Shown here piece by piece: positions 7,810 to 17,277 of a stretch of 64,000 bases of DNA (the stretch's first letter is position 1; each line of letters opens with the position of its first letter). This stretch comes from Deltaproteobacteria bacterium (GTDB taxonomy: Bacteria > Lernaellota > Lernaellaia > JACKCT01). The stretch spans positions 16,992-80,991 of the forward strand of contig JADLEX010000143.1 of assembly GCA_020845895.1 (NCBI GenBank). The letters run 5' to 3'. Both the position numbers and the translations under genes were made by a program. The notes below the pieces were generated by a model that saw only the letters and a program-made list of their open reading frames with translations, was not told the DNA's origin and ran no database searches.

Positions 7810-9315
7810 TCAATTCGCCCCGGTGGGCTCCGCCCGCTCGGCGGGTTCGCGCGGCAGCACGACCGTAAACGTCGAGCCCTTCCCCGGTTCGCTCGATACG
7901 CGGACCGAGCCCTGATGCAGCGCGACGAGACGCTTCACGAGCGACAACCCCAGCCCCGTTCCCGGGACCTTGGCGGTAAATTTGTTGGAGACCCGATAGA
8001 ACTCCTCGAAAATCTTGGCCTGCTCCTCGGCGCTCATGCCGATGCCGGTATCGCGGATCGCGACGACCACCTCGCCCGCGCGCCCTTCGCCGCGCACGCT
8101 CGCGCGGCCCCCTTCGGGGGTGTACTTCACCGCGTTGTCGATCAGGTTGTTGAAAACCGAAAACAGCGCCTCGCGGTCGGCCAGAATCGGCGGCGATCCG
8201 GCGAGCGCCTCGATATCGAGTTCGAGATCGATCCGCCGCTCCGCCGCGCGGTCGCGGCAGGCGTCGAGCGCATCGCGCACCACGCCGGAGATATCGGTTG
8301 GAACGCGGCGGATCGCGAAGTGGCCCGTCTCCATCGCGGACAGGTTCATGAGTTCGTTGACCAGCACGCGCAGGGTCTTCGCGCGGTCGCGGCACCTCGT
8401 GAGGACATCCGTTTTCTTCGTCTCGTCTACGTTTGCGGCGCCGGACAGCAAAATGTTCAGGTAGCCTTCGATGACGCCGAGCGGCCGCTTCACCTCGTGA
8501 GCGACCATCGAAACGAACATCGACTTGGCGGTTTCGAGTTTCTTCATCTCGGTGATGTCGGCCAGAATCGCCACCGCGCCTGTCGCCCCGCGCCCTTCCT
8601 CCAGCACCGGACTGACGGTGACCAGAAACGTCCCCGCCTCGACGCGGAGTTCGCGCGTGACGACGTGCGGCAGGTCGCCACCCTCTGCGGCGTCGCGCAG
8701 CCACTCGGCCAGCGCATCACAGCCGAGCGCCTCCGTTCGGATCGGCGGTTCGGCTCCGGAAATTGACGGAAGAGCCTGCGTCGCCGCGGCATTCCACATG
8801 ACGACCTGCCCCTCGCGGTTGGCGACAATCACGCCGTCGGACAGGCACTGCAAAATCGTGCGGGACTTGCCGCGCTCCGAAGCGACCTCGAGCAGGCGAT
8901 CCTCGCGCTCCTGACGCAGCCGTCGCGCCTCGATGCGCAGTTGACGCTTTTCGAGCATGTTGCGAAGGGGCAGCAGCAACTCGCCGGGCGTAAAGGGTTT
9001 GGGAATGTAGCCGTCGGCGCCGCGCTGCGTCGCCTCGACCGCCGTTTCGATGGTCGCATAAGCGGTCATGACCAGCAGAACCATGTCCTCGTCGCGGGCG
9101 CGAAGCGCCTCGATCAGCTCGACGCCGCCCATGCGCGGCATTTTGAGATCGACGACCGCCGCGTCGTAATCGCGCCGCGCATCGTAGCGTTCGAGTCCGT
9201 CCAGTCCGTCGCACGCGGTTTCCGCCTCGAAGCCTTCCGCCTGCAGGATCTTCCGGCAGCCCTCGCGCAAGCCGACTTCGTCATCCACGACCAGAATTCG
9301 CGGCACGACCGTCAT
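7810..9315 (-). CDS. Histidine kinase with N-terminal receiver domain (REC-PAS-HK)
   Basis: Domain order is unusual for a kinase. A receiver comes first (ILVVDDE, phospho-acceptor Asp56 in VVDLKMP), then a PAS-like sensor (about 150-255), a HisKA domain with His273 in VAHEVKRPLG, and a HATPase domain with the N box FNNLIDNAVKYTPEGG, DTGIGMS and GTGLGLSLVKR. It has no membrane segment, so it is cytoplasmic. The start overlaps the preceding response-regulator stop by 4 bp, and hydG follows 9 bp later. Its receiver is a plausible phosphorylation target of the upstream hydrogenase-kinase, giving a phosphorelay; that link is inference from gene order. Confidence 0.9.
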   Translation of the reverse strand: MTVVPRILVVDDEVGLREGCRKILQAEGFEAETACDGLDGLERYDARRDYDAAVVDLKMPRMGGVELIEALRARDEDMVLLVMTAYATIETAVEATQRGADGYIPKPFTPGELLLPLRNMLEKRQLRIEARRLRQEREDRLLEVASERGKSRTILQCLSDGVIVANREGQVVMWNAAATQALPSISGAEPPIRTEALGCDALAEWLRDAAEGGDLPHVVTRELRVEAGTFLVTVSPVLEEGRGATGAVAILADITEMKKLETAKSMFVSMVAHEVKRPLGVIEGYLNILLSGAANVDETKKTDVLTRCRDRAKTLRVLVNELMNLSAMETGHFAIRRVPTDISGVVRDALDACRDRAAERRIDLELDIEALAGSPPILADREALFSVFNNLIDNAVKYTPEGGRASVRGEGRAGEVVVAIRDTGIGMSAEEQAKIFEEFYRVSNKFTAKVPGTGLGLSLVKRLVALHQGSVRVSSEPGKGSTFTVVLPREPAERAEPTGAN

Positions 9316-9737
9316 GACGCGCCCCCCGCCGGTGTCGCCGCGCCCAGCAACTCGCGCACCTTGGCGAGCAACGCGTCGTGATCCGCCGGTTTGTCGAAGT
9401 AGGCGTTGACGGCCATGGCGGCGAGATCGGCCTCGGACTTCGGCCGGAAGTCGAACCCCGGTCGCGCCGCGACCGCGGTCACGAGAATTACGGGGATTCC
9501 GGACGTGGCGGGGTCGCTCTTGAGTGCCCGGGCCAGCGAGAACCCGGAGTCGAGATGACCCATCATGAGGTCGGTGACGATGAGGTCCGGTCGAGCGGCC
9601 GACATCGCCGCGATCGCCTTCTCGGGGTCGTCGAAAGTCCGTACGGCGTAGCCACCCGACGTCAGGACGACTTCGTGGATCTCCAGCACATCGTGGTCGT
9701 CGTCAACGACGAAGATGAGCGGTTTCTTCATGTTCAC
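9312..9737 (-). CDS. Single-domain response regulator
   Basis: The 141-aa protein is a receiver domain and little else: the acidic pair in FVVDDDHD, phospho-acceptor Asp56 in IVTDLMMG, a Thr in ILVTAVAA and the Lys of YFDKPAD. There is no DNA-binding output domain, so it probably acts as a phosphorelay shuttle or binds a protein partner. The annotated start is GTG 9737, with AGGAGA a few bases upstream; ATG 9731 is a possible alternative. It begins 10 bp after the sensory hydrogenase-kinase stop and overlaps the next kinase by 4 bp, which suggests it is a direct partner of both. Confidence 0.9.
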   Translation of the reverse strand: MNMKKPLIFVVDDDHDVLEIHEVVLTSGGYAVRTFDDPEKAIAAMSAARPDLIVTDLMMGHLDSGFSLARALKSDPATSGIPVILVTAVAARPGFDFRPKSEADLAAMAVNAYFDKPADHDALLAKVRELLGAATPAGGAS

Positions 9738-9747
9738 GGCATCTCCT

Positions 9748-11832
9748 CTAGTTCACCAAGCCGACGGCTTGCTCGATGGTCGTGCCCTCGACCGGCAGCG
9801 TGATGCGAAACGTCGTGCCGCGTCCGACGGCGCTGTCCACGGTGATGTCGCCCGAGTGCATCTTCACGACGCCGTAGGCGATCGCGAGACCGAGCCCCGT
9901 CCCTTTCCCCATCGCCTTCGTCGTGAAAAACGGCTCGAATATCTTGGAGAGATTCTCCGTCGGGATGCCGCAGCCCGTGTCCTGCACCTCGATCCGCACC
10001 GAGCGGCCGTTCGCCGCCGCGCGCATCGTGACCGATCCACCCCGCGCAGTCGCATCGACGGCGTTCTGCACGAGGTTGACGAGCATCTGCTTCACCTGCG
10101 CCACGTCGAGGCATACCGGCCCGAGATCGGGTTCGACCTCGGATCGTAGTTCGATGCCCGCTTCGCTCGCCGCCGGGGACTCGATCGAGATAATGTCCTC
10201 GATCACCTCGCGCAGGTCGGCGCGGGACTTCGAGACGCGGGACTGGCGCGCGAAGTCGAGCAGTCCGCGCACGATCGTCTTGCAGCGCGTGGCCTCGCGA
10301 ACGATCATCTCCAGGTCTTCTTTCGCGCCGGTATTCTGTTCGAGTTGTTTGAGCAGCACGTGCGAGTAGAGCAGGATGCTGCCCAGCGGGTTGTTGATTT
10401 CGTGCGCCACGCCGGCCGAAAGCTGCCCCATCGACGCGAGTTTTTCCGTCTGCACCAGCCGCTCCTGCGCGTCGGCGAGTTCCATGTACGTGCTTTGCAG
10501 CCGCACGCACGTCGCCTCGAGTTCCTCGATCAGGTACGGCAGGCACATTTCGGCCTCGGCGAGACCCTGACAAACGGCAATCGCCTTGTCGCGGCATGTC
10601 GGATATCCGCACGCCCCGCAGTTGAGGTGATCCTCGGGCTTCGTCTTGCGCATGGCCTCGAGGGCGGCCTGGATCTCCTCCGCCGACGGCTGCGCCAGTT
10701 GGATCTCCTCGTGGTGATAGGTGCGTTCCGTGGAAATCCGATGGACGCGCTGCAAGGCGCGCTCCGCCTCTTCCGGGCTCACGTACGCGCGGCGTTCCTT
10801 GACGTACTCGGCCAGAATCTGCTTGCGCGCATAAACGCTGAGATCACCGGGCATCGCCGGACCGCTGACGCACCCCTCGCAGAACAGGACGTCGAGAAAA
10901 CGCGCCTGATGGCGACCCGCGGCGAGCTCCTCGACCGCCGAGATCACGCGCTCCTTGCCGTCCACGCACAGGATGTTGTCCTGCAAAACGTCGTTGGGAA
11001 GTCCCGCCGTTCGCAGCAGACCACCCGACAACGCGAACGCGCGGCCGACGATGCACGGCGGGCTGTCGAAGGTGCTCTTCTCCAGATCCTGGGCGCGCAG
11101 ACCGTCCTCGTCGATCATGTTTTTCAGTTCGACGAAGGTGAGCACCTCGTCGATCTCGCCCGCGATTTCCTCATCTCGGATCTCGCTCTTTTTCGCTACG
11201 CACGGTCCGATGAACACGACGCGCGCGCGCGCGCCGAACTTCGCGCGGATCACTCGTGCGGTCGCCACCATCGGCGATACCGCGGGCGCGAGCGCGCTGA
11301 CGAGATTGGGGACGTATTTTCGCACGTACGAGACGACCGCCGGACACGCCGTGGAGATCACCGCCTCGCGGTCGCCGTTCAGCACCTGCTCGTACAACTC
11401 GCGATACGAGCGGCTGACCATCTCCGCGCCGAACGCGGCCTCCCAGACCTGCGTGAAGCCGAGACGGCGAATCGCGGTGACGACGCGCCCGGGGGTCATC
11501 TGGTCAAACGCCTCCGGGTACGAGGGCATGTAACACCACGAATAGACGTGGTGCATCGGGACCGCCGTGTCGAACGCCGCGGGGAATGACGGCGCGACGA
11601 CGGCGAAGACCGGTTCCGATCCCGCGAGCAGCGCCCGCACCGCCTCGACACTGCTCTCAATCTGCTTCGCCCGTTGGCCGCAGACCTTGACGCAGTTGCC
11701 GCACGCGATGCAGCGGTCGGCGAGCACCTTGGCCTGGCCGTACTCGACCTTGATCGCCTTGGCGGGGCATTCGCGCACGCAGCTGTAGCAGCGGCGGCAG
11801 CGCTCGGGGATCGTCGTGATGATCGAATTCAT
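9748..11832 (-). CDS. Sensory [FeFe]-hydrogenase fused to a histidine kinase
   Basis: The 694-aa protein has four parts. (1) An N-terminal 2[4Fe-4S] ferredoxin ([12 protein letters not shown], then [11 protein letters not shown]). (2) An H-cluster-like domain whose motifs are altered: STACPAVV in place of TSCCPxW (retained Cys163, the preceding Cys replaced by Ala), GPCVAKKSE close to PCxxKxxE, and FCEGCVSGP in place of the CxxGCxxGGGQP form. (3) A Cys-rich Fe-S domain (CGACGYPTC, about 410). (4) A HisKA domain with His477 (AHEINNPLG) and a HATPase ([18 protein letters not shown]). The Ala substitution and the CEGC form are typical of sensory rather than high-turnover hydrogenases. It probably reports H2 or redox state to the adjacent response regulator. 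Confidence 0.88.
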   Translation of the reverse strand: MNSIITTIPERCRRCYSCVRECPAKAIKVEYGQAKVLADRCIACGNCVKVCGQRAKQIESSVEAVRALLAGSEPVFAVVAPSFPAAFDTAVPMHHVYSWCYMPSYPEAFDQMTPGRVVTAIRRLGFTQVWEAAFGAEMVSRSYRELYEQVLNGDREAVISTACPAVVSYVRKYVPNLVSALAPAVSPMVATARVIRAKFGARARVVFIGPCVAKKSEIRDEEIAGEIDEVLTFVELKNMIDEDGLRAQDLEKSTFDSPPCIVGRAFALSGGLLRTAGLPNDVLQDNILCVDGKERVISAVEELAAGRHQARFLDVLFCEGCVSGPAMPGDLSVYARKQILAEYVKERRAYVSPEEAERALQRVHRISTERTYHHEEIQLAQPSAEEIQAALEAMRKTKPEDHLNCGACGYPTCRDKAIAVCQGLAEAEMCLPYLIEELEATCVRLQSTYMELADAQERLVQTEKLASMGQLSAGVAHEINNPLGSILLYSHVLLKQLEQNTGAKEDLEMIVREATRCKTIVRGLLDFARQSRVSKSRADLREVIEDIISIESPAASEAGIELRSEVEPDLGPVCLDVAQVKQMLVNLVQNAVDATARGGSVTMRAAANGRSVRIEVQDTGCGIPTENLSKIFEPFFTTKAMGKGTGLGLAIAYGVVKMHSGDITVDSAVGRGTTFRITLPVEGTTIEQAVGLVN

Positions 11833-11854
11833 CGCACAACCAAGGTTTCATCGG

Positions 11855-11876
11855 GCCGGGCCCAAATCGGCCCGGC
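11855..11876. other. Perfect 8-bp GC hairpin upstream of the sensory hydrogenase
   Basis: GCCGGGCC (11855-11862) and GGCCCGGC (11869-11876) pair perfectly around a 6-base loop. It lies 23 bases before the start codon of the hydrogenase-kinase and inside the 226-bp gap after hydA, the largest gap in the minus-strand cluster. No T-run follows on either strand, so it is not a textbook terminator. It may be an mRNA-stability or attenuation structure separating hydA expression from the signalling and maturation genes. Confidence 0.4.
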
Positions 11877-12058
11877 ACCACGCGCATGAGAGTATGCCAC
11901 ATCACGCGAAACGGGAACGTCCCGTGGCTCACCACTCGGGTCGAATCCCGCCGCGCGACGCCTCTTCTCACCCATGTTTCCGTCGTTTTTCATCCTGACC
12001 TTCGCGCGGAGCCGAACGCCTCACCACGAACGGCGTCCGGCTCCGCCACCGATATTTC

Positions 12059-13831
12059 CTAAACGCTCGTCCGCGTCACGTACTTCGTGTGCAGCAGCTC
12101 ATGGGACCGATGTCCCAGGGGCTTCTCCAGAAATTCCTTGTAGAGTTTCGCGACGTCGGGGTTTTCGTGCGACTTGCGCAGGCGCTTTCCCTCGTCTTCG
12201 CGATAGATCGCCGCGATTCGCGCGAGGCGCACCGAGTCGTCGGTGAAGCGGGGTTGCCCGCCGCCGCCGATGCACCCGCCGGGGCAGGTCATCACTTCGA
12301 TGAAGTGATACGACTTCTTTCCGGACTTCACCGCCTCGATCACGTCGCGCGCGTTGTGCAGTCCATGCGCGACCGCGACCTTGAGTTCCGCGCCTTCCAG
12401 AAAACTCCACTCGGGTTTGACGCTGGTCACGGGAATCGACGCCTCCTTGACGCCTTCGAGCCCGGCGACCGGTCTCACGTGCAGGTTGTCGCCCGGCATC
12501 TCTCGCCCCGTGACGATCTCGTACGCGGTGCGCAGCGCCGCTTCCATGACGCCGCCCGTGTTGGCGAAGATGTCCGCCGCTCCGCTGGAGACGCCGAGCG
12601 GATTGTCCATCTCGCTGTCCGGCAGCGACACGAAGTCGATCCCGGCCTCGCGGATCATGCGGATCAGTTCGCGCGTCGTGAGCACCACGTCCACGTCGCG
12701 CGCGCCGCTGGCCGCCATCTCCGGCCGCTGCGCCTCGAATTTCTTCGCGGTGCACGGCATGATCGACACGACGAACATCTCCTCGGCCTTCTTGCCGACG
12801 CGGTCCGCGTAGTAGGTCTTCGCGACCGCACCGAACATCTGCTGCGGCGACTTGCACGTCGAGATATTGGGCAGGATCTCGGGATAGAAGTGCTCGGCGA
12901 ACTTGATCCAGCCCGGCGAGCAGCTCGTGAACATCGGCAGCGCCACGTCGCCCTTGTCCACCAGCGCCGTTTTCAGCCGGGTCAGCAGCTCGGTGCCCTC
13001 TTCCAGAATCGTCAGGTCGGCCGTGAAGTTGGTGTCGAAGACCGCCGCGAAACCCAATCGACGCAGCGCGGTCACCATCTTGCCCGTGACCAGCGTTCCC
13101 GGCGGCAGGCCGAAGCCCTCGCCCAGCGCCGCGCGAATGGCGGGCGCCGTCTGCACGACGACGTGCTTCGTCGGATCGGAGAGGGCAGCGAAGACCTCGT
13201 CGATCTGATCGCGCTCACAGATCGCGCCCACCGGGCAGACCGCCGCGCACTGGCCGCACTGCACGCACACGACCTCGGACAGGTTCGCGCCGAACGCCGG
13301 GCCGATAATCGTGTCGAAACCGCGCTCTTGCGGGAACAGCGCGCCCACGCCCTGCGTCTCGTTGCACACGGTGACGCAGCGGCGGCATTTGATGCACTTG
13401 CCCGTCTCGCGCACGAGCGCGGGCGTGGATTCGTCGAATACCGAGTGCGGCTTCGCGCCCGCGTAGCGAACCTCGCGCACACCCATTTCATAGGCGAGGC
13501 GCTGCAATTCGCAGTCGTCGGCGCGCAGACACGTACGGCAATCGCCCTCGTGCTCGGAGAGCAGCAGTTCCACCACGGTGCGCCGCGCGAGTCGCACCCG
13601 CGCGGTATTCGTTTTCACCTTCATCCCCGGTGTCGCCGGCATCGAGCACGACGCGGCGAGCCCGCGCGCGCCCTCGACTTCGACCAGGCAGACGCGGCAC
13701 GCGCCCATGCCGGGATGGCCTTCGAGATGACACAGCGTCGGCACCCGCACGCCCGCCGCGCGGCACGCGTCCAGGACGGACGCGCCCTCGGGGACGGCGA
13801 CGGGAACCTCGTTGATCGTCAGATTCAGCAT
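12059..13831 (-). CDS. hydA: [FeFe]-hydrogenase catalytic subunit HydA (trimeric bifurcating type)
   Basis: HydA carries the H-cluster and interconverts protons and H2. Over 590 residues it shows an N-terminal plant-type [2Fe-2S] domain (CHLEGHPGMGACRVC), a His-Cys3 [4Fe-4S] site (H-EGD-C-RT-C-LRADD-C), two ferredoxin clusters (CIKCRRCVTVC and CVQCGQCAAVC), and the H-domain with FTSCSPGW (Cys304), MPCTAKKFE and TCPGGCIGGGGQP (Cys516 and Cys520). The C-terminal HELLHTKY is typical of the HydABC class. ATG 13831 has a strong GAGGAGG upstream; a longer open frame to 14386 overlaps hydB and is not needed. The gene starts 14 bp after hydB and works with HydB and HydC, probably oxidising or reducing NAD(P)H and ferredoxin together. 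Confidence 0.96.
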   Translation of the reverse strand: MLNLTINEVPVAVPEGASVLDACRAAGVRVPTLCHLEGHPGMGACRVCLVEVEGARGLAASCSMPATPGMKVKTNTARVRLARRTVVELLLSEHEGDCRTCLRADDCELQRLAYEMGVREVRYAGAKPHSVFDESTPALVRETGKCIKCRRCVTVCNETQGVGALFPQERGFDTIIGPAFGANLSEVVCVQCGQCAAVCPVGAICERDQIDEVFAALSDPTKHVVVQTAPAIRAALGEGFGLPPGTLVTGKMVTALRRLGFAAVFDTNFTADLTILEEGTELLTRLKTALVDKGDVALPMFTSCSPGWIKFAEHFYPEILPNISTCKSPQQMFGAVAKTYYADRVGKKAEEMFVVSIMPCTAKKFEAQRPEMAASGARDVDVVLTTRELIRMIREAGIDFVSLPDSEMDNPLGVSSGAADIFANTGGVMEAALRTAYEIVTGREMPGDNLHVRPVAGLEGVKEASIPVTSVKPEWSFLEGAELKVAVAHGLHNARDVIEAVKSGKKSYHFIEVMTCPGGCIGGGGQPRFTDDSVRLARIAAIYREDEGKRLRKSHENPDVAKLYKEFLEKPLGHRSHELLHTKYVTRTSV

Positions 13832-13845
13832 CTTTTCGGTCCTCC

Positions 13846-16800
13846 TCAGGCGCAGCGGAAGTCGCAGCGCAGGCAGCGCCGGGCTTCCCGCAGGGCCTCG
13901 GTCTCGGTCCAGGGTTGTTCGACTTCGCGGAAGTTGTGCATACGCAGTTCGGCCGGCAGCGTCCGGATCGGCGCCCGCGGAACCAGAATCGGGTCCGCGT
14001 CGGGATCGAACGCCGTGTCCACCTGCGTGCGGAGGCGCCAGAAGGCGTTCTCCTTCCCGGTGAACATGCGATCGATGCCCACCGCCGCACGTTCGCCTCC
14101 GCCGACCGCCTCGGCGACCGACGAGGGTCCGACGACCGCGTCGCCGCCCGAGAACAGCCACGGAATTGTGGTTCGGCCCGTGATCGGGTCCGCGACGATG
14201 AAGTGGTTGTCGCGCAGGCGCAATTCGCCGTTCACGCCGAGGAACGACGGATCGAGCGTCTGCCCCACGGCGGCGATCACGAGGTCGCCTTCGATCACGA
14301 ACTCGCCGCCGGGTGTCGCCACCGGGCGTCGTCGCCCGCTGCGGTCGAACGCGCCGAGCGACATCTGCTGCGCGCGCACGCCGCACACGCGGCCGTTCTG
14401 CGTGAGAACTTCGACCGGCGCGACGAGGAACTTCATCCGCACACCCTCGCGCTCGGCTTCCTCGACCTCCTCGGCATACGCCGGCATCTCCTCGCGGGTG
14501 CGTCGGTACAGGAGCGTCACGTTCTGCGCGCCCAAGCGCACCGCCGTGCGCGCCGCGTCCACCGCGGCGTTGCCGCCGCCGATGACGAGCACGCGCTCGC
14601 CCTTGGCCGCCGTTCCGCGCAGGTTGTACTCGCGCAGGTAATCGAGCGCCTCCACAATGCCCTCGGCCTCGTCGCCGGGCACGCCGAGCCGCTGGCCCGA
14701 GGGCGCGCCGACGCCGAGAAACACCGCCTCATAACCCTGGCCACGCAGGTCGGGCAGCGTGAAGTCGCGTCCCAACCGCTGGCTGTAACGCAGTTCGACG
14801 CCGATCCGTTCGATCATCGAGACCTCGCGGTCCACGATCTCGCGCGGCAGACGGTACGCCGGAATGGCCTGCACGAGCATGCCGCCCGCGCGGGGTTCGG
14901 ATTCGAAGATCGTCGGGCGGTAACCGAGCCGCGCGAGGAAGTATCCGCACGCGAGACCCGACGGACCCGCGCCGACGATGGCGACCTTGCGCTTCGCCGC
15001 TTCGTCGTTGATGCGGATCTCCGGCAATTGCCACGTGGTCTCCTGATCGGCCATGAAGCGCTTGAGGCCACGGATGCCGACCGATTCGTCGAGCCCCGAG
15101 CGGCGGCACTTGTCTTCGCATGCGTGGAAGCACACCCGGGCGCACACGGCGGCCAGCGGGTTGTTTTCGCGGTGCACGCGCATGGCCTCGGCGTAGCGCG
15201 CCTCGCCGATCAGCGAGACGTAGCCGGGCACGTACACGCCCGCGGGACACGCGGTCATGCACGGGGCGCGTGTGAGATCGGCGCAAACGCCCGCGGGACA
15301 CTTTTTGTCACGGATATGCGCGATGTACTCGTCGCGGAAATGACGCAGCGTCGAGAGCACCGGGTTCGGCGCGGTTTGGCCGAGGCCGCAGAGCGACGTC
15401 TCGCGGATCTGCTGACCGAGCTCCATCAGCTTGTCGAGGTCGGCCATCTCGCCCTTGCCCTCGGTGATGCGCGTGACGATCTCGAGCATGCGTTTGGTTC
15501 CGACGCGGCACGGCGTGCATTTGCCGCACGACTCTTCCTGCACGAATTCCAGGAAGAACCGCGCGACGTCGACCATGCACGAGTCTTCGTCCATGACGAT
15601 CAGACCACCCGACCCCATGATCGCGCCGAGTTCCTGCAACGATTCGTAGTCCACCGGCACGTTGAGGTGCTCGCGCGGGATGCATCCGCCGGACGGCCCG
15701 CCCATCTGCGCAGCCTTGAACTTCTTGCCGCCCGGGATTCCCCCGCCGACGTCGTAGAGCAATTCGCCGAGGCTCATGCCGATCGGCACCTCGACGAGAC
15801 CGGTGTTGTTGATGGCCCCCGCGAGCGCGAACACCTTGGTGCCCTTGCTCTTCTCGGTGCCCATCGACGCGTACCAATCCGCGCCCTTGGTCAGGATCAT
15901 CGGCACGTTGGCGAAGGTCTCGACGTTGTTGAGACACGACGGCTTGCCCCACAGACCCTTGTGCGCGGGATACGGCGGACGCGGCCGCGGCTCGCCGCGC
16001 TTGCCCTCGATCGAGGTCATGAGCGCCGTCTCTTCGCCGCACACGAACGCGCCCGAACCCATGCGGATTTCGAGATCGAAGTCGAAACCGCTGCCGAAGA
16101 CGTTGGTCCCCAGCAGACCCATTTCGCGCGCCTGGCCCATGGCATGCTGCAGGCGCTCGACCGCGAGCGGGTACTCCGCGCGCACGTACACGAACCCATG
16201 CCGCGCGCCGATCGCGTACCCGGCGATCATCATGCCTTCGATGATGGAGTGCGGATCGCCTTCGAGCACGCTGCGATCCATGAACGCGCCCGGGTCGCCC
16301 TCGTCCGCGTTGCACAGAATGTACTTCTCGTCTCCGGCCGACTTGCGGGTGAGCTCCCACTTCAGACCGGCCGGGAATCCCGCGCCGCCGCGCCCGCGCA
16401 GCCCGGAGCGTTTGACCTCGTCGATCACCTGCTCGGGAGTCATCTCGGTGAGCGCGCGCGCCGCGCCCATGTACCCTTCGCGAGCGATGTATTCCTCGAT
16501 CTTCAGCGGGTCGATCACGCCGCAGTTGCGCAGCACGACCTTGACCTGCCGGCGGAAGAACGTGATGTCGCCCATCTCGCGCTCGGGTTCGTGCGTCTTG
16601 CGATCCTGATGCACGAGCCGCTCCACCACGCGACCTTTGAGCAGATGCTCCTCGACGATGTGTTTGGCGTCCTCGGGCTTGACGTTCTGGTAGAATGTGC
16701 CCTCGGGGTAGATGACCATCACCGGGCCAACGGCGCAGGGGCCCAGGCACCCGGTTTCGATGACCTTGACCTCTTCGGACAGGTCGAACGCGGCAACGGC

Positions 16801-16899
16801 CTCGCGCATTGCGGCGCTGACTTCGAGCGCACCGCACGCAATGCAGCCGCCGCCCGCGCAGACCAGACAGTGACTTCTCACGGATTTCGGCATTTTCAT
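13846..16899 (-). CDS. hydB: HydB-GltD fusion: NADH-binding hydrogenase subunit joined to a glutamate synthase small-subunit-like oxidoreductase
   Basis: At 1017 aa this is far longer than an ordinary HydB of about 600 aa. The N-terminus is a thioredoxin-like [2Fe-2S] domain (GCLGPCAVGPV). Residues about 115-520 are NuoF-like, with the NADH/FMN glycine-rich GRGGAGFPAG and the [4Fe-4S] site ESCGKCTPC (near 455). Then CPAGVC (near 533) leads into a GltD-like module: Cys-rich CARVCFHACEDKC, an FAD-binding GAGPSG (near 640), a second dinucleotide fold VLVIGGGNAAVDAAR, and a terminal CLRCDFRC. GltD-like flavoproteins also occur in NfnB-type bifurcating enzymes. The fusion suggests this hydrogenase can exchange electrons with two nucleotide pools, which is inference. 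It lies between the ferredoxin gene and hydA with short gaps. Confidence 0.93.
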   Translation of the reverse strand: MKMPKSVRSHCLVCAGGGCIACGALEVSAAMREAVAAFDLSEEVKVIETGCLGPCAVGPVMVIYPEGTFYQNVKPEDAKHIVEEHLLKGRVVERLVHQDRKTHEPEREMGDITFFRRQVKVVLRNCGVIDPLKIEEYIAREGYMGAARALTEMTPEQVIDEVKRSGLRGRGGAGFPAGLKWELTRKSAGDEKYILCNADEGDPGAFMDRSVLEGDPHSIIEGMMIAGYAIGARHGFVYVRAEYPLAVERLQHAMGQAREMGLLGTNVFGSGFDFDLEIRMGSGAFVCGEETALMTSIEGKRGEPRPRPPYPAHKGLWGKPSCLNNVETFANVPMILTKGADWYASMGTEKSKGTKVFALAGAINNTGLVEVPIGMSLGELLYDVGGGIPGGKKFKAAQMGGPSGGCIPREHLNVPVDYESLQELGAIMGSGGLIVMDEDSCMVDVARFFLEFVQEESCGKCTPCRVGTKRMLEIVTRITEGKGEMADLDKLMELGQQIRETSLCGLGQTAPNPVLSTLRHFRDEYIAHIRDKKCPAGVCADLTRAPCMTACPAGVYVPGYVSLIGEARYAEAMRVHRENNPLAAVCARVCFHACEDKCRRSGLDESVGIRGLKRFMADQETTWQLPEIRINDEAAKRKVAIVGAGPSGLACGYFLARLGYRPTIFESEPRAGGMLVQAIPAYRLPREIVDREVSMIERIGVELRYSQRLGRDFTLPDLRGQGYEAVFLGVGAPSGQRLGVPGDEAEGIVEALDYLREYNLRGTAAKGERVLVIGGGNAAVDAARTAVRLGAQNVTLLYRRTREEMPAYAEEVEEAEREGVRMKFLVAPVEVLTQNGRVCGVRAQQMSLGAFDRSGRRRPVATPGGEFVIEGDLVIAAVGQTLDPSFLGVNGELRLRDNHFIVADPITGRTTIPWLFSGGDAVVGPSSVAEAVGGGERAAVGIDRMFTGKENAFWRLRTQVDTAFDPDADPILVPRAPIRTLPAELRMHNFREVEQPWTETEALREARRCLRCDFRCA

Positions 16900-16905
16900 G
16901 TCCCC

Positions 16906-17277
16906 CTACGCCTGGACCAGGAATTTGGCGACCGGCTGGCCGTGCACAACATGGCTGCTCACGATCTCGTGCACCCGAAAGCGGTCCAGACGCCCGTAGG
17001 TGAACTCGTGGCCGTCCTTGTCCCGAACCGTGAACATCGGCTCCTGATCGCAAAGGCCCAGGCATCCCGATTGACGGACCGTCACGTTGTCCACGTGTTC
17101 GGTCTCGAGTTCGTCCATGAGTTTCGCGAGCACGTCCCGCGCGCCCGCGGCGATTCCGCAGGTCCCCATGTGGACGGTGACCTGCATCTCCTTGGTGCCC
17201 GCACGCAGTTCCAGATCGCGCTTCGCCGCCTCGCGAAGGCGTTTGAGATCCTCGGGATTCGTCACGCGCTGGCCCAT
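16906..17277 (-). CDS. Thioredoxin-like [2Fe-2S] ferredoxin
   Basis: This 123-aa protein has the four Cys pattern of thioredoxin-like ferredoxins: the first in HMGTCGIAAGA, others in QSGCLGLCDQEP. It is equivalent to the small ferredoxin that often sits between hydC and hydB in bifurcating hydrogenase operons and to the N-terminal domain of HydB. The start ATG 17277 overlaps the hydC stop by 16 bp, and the gene ends 6 bp before hydB. One of the four Cys is less obvious than in well-studied homologues, since I count three in the visible motifs. It probably carries electrons within or to the HydABC complex. Confidence 0.85.
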   Translation of the reverse strand: MGQRVTNPEDLKRLREAAKRDLELRAGTKEMQVTVHMGTCGIAAGARDVLAKLMDELETEHVDNVTVRQSGCLGLCDQEPMFTVRDKDGHEFTYGRLDRFRVHEIVSSHVVHGQPVAKFLVQA

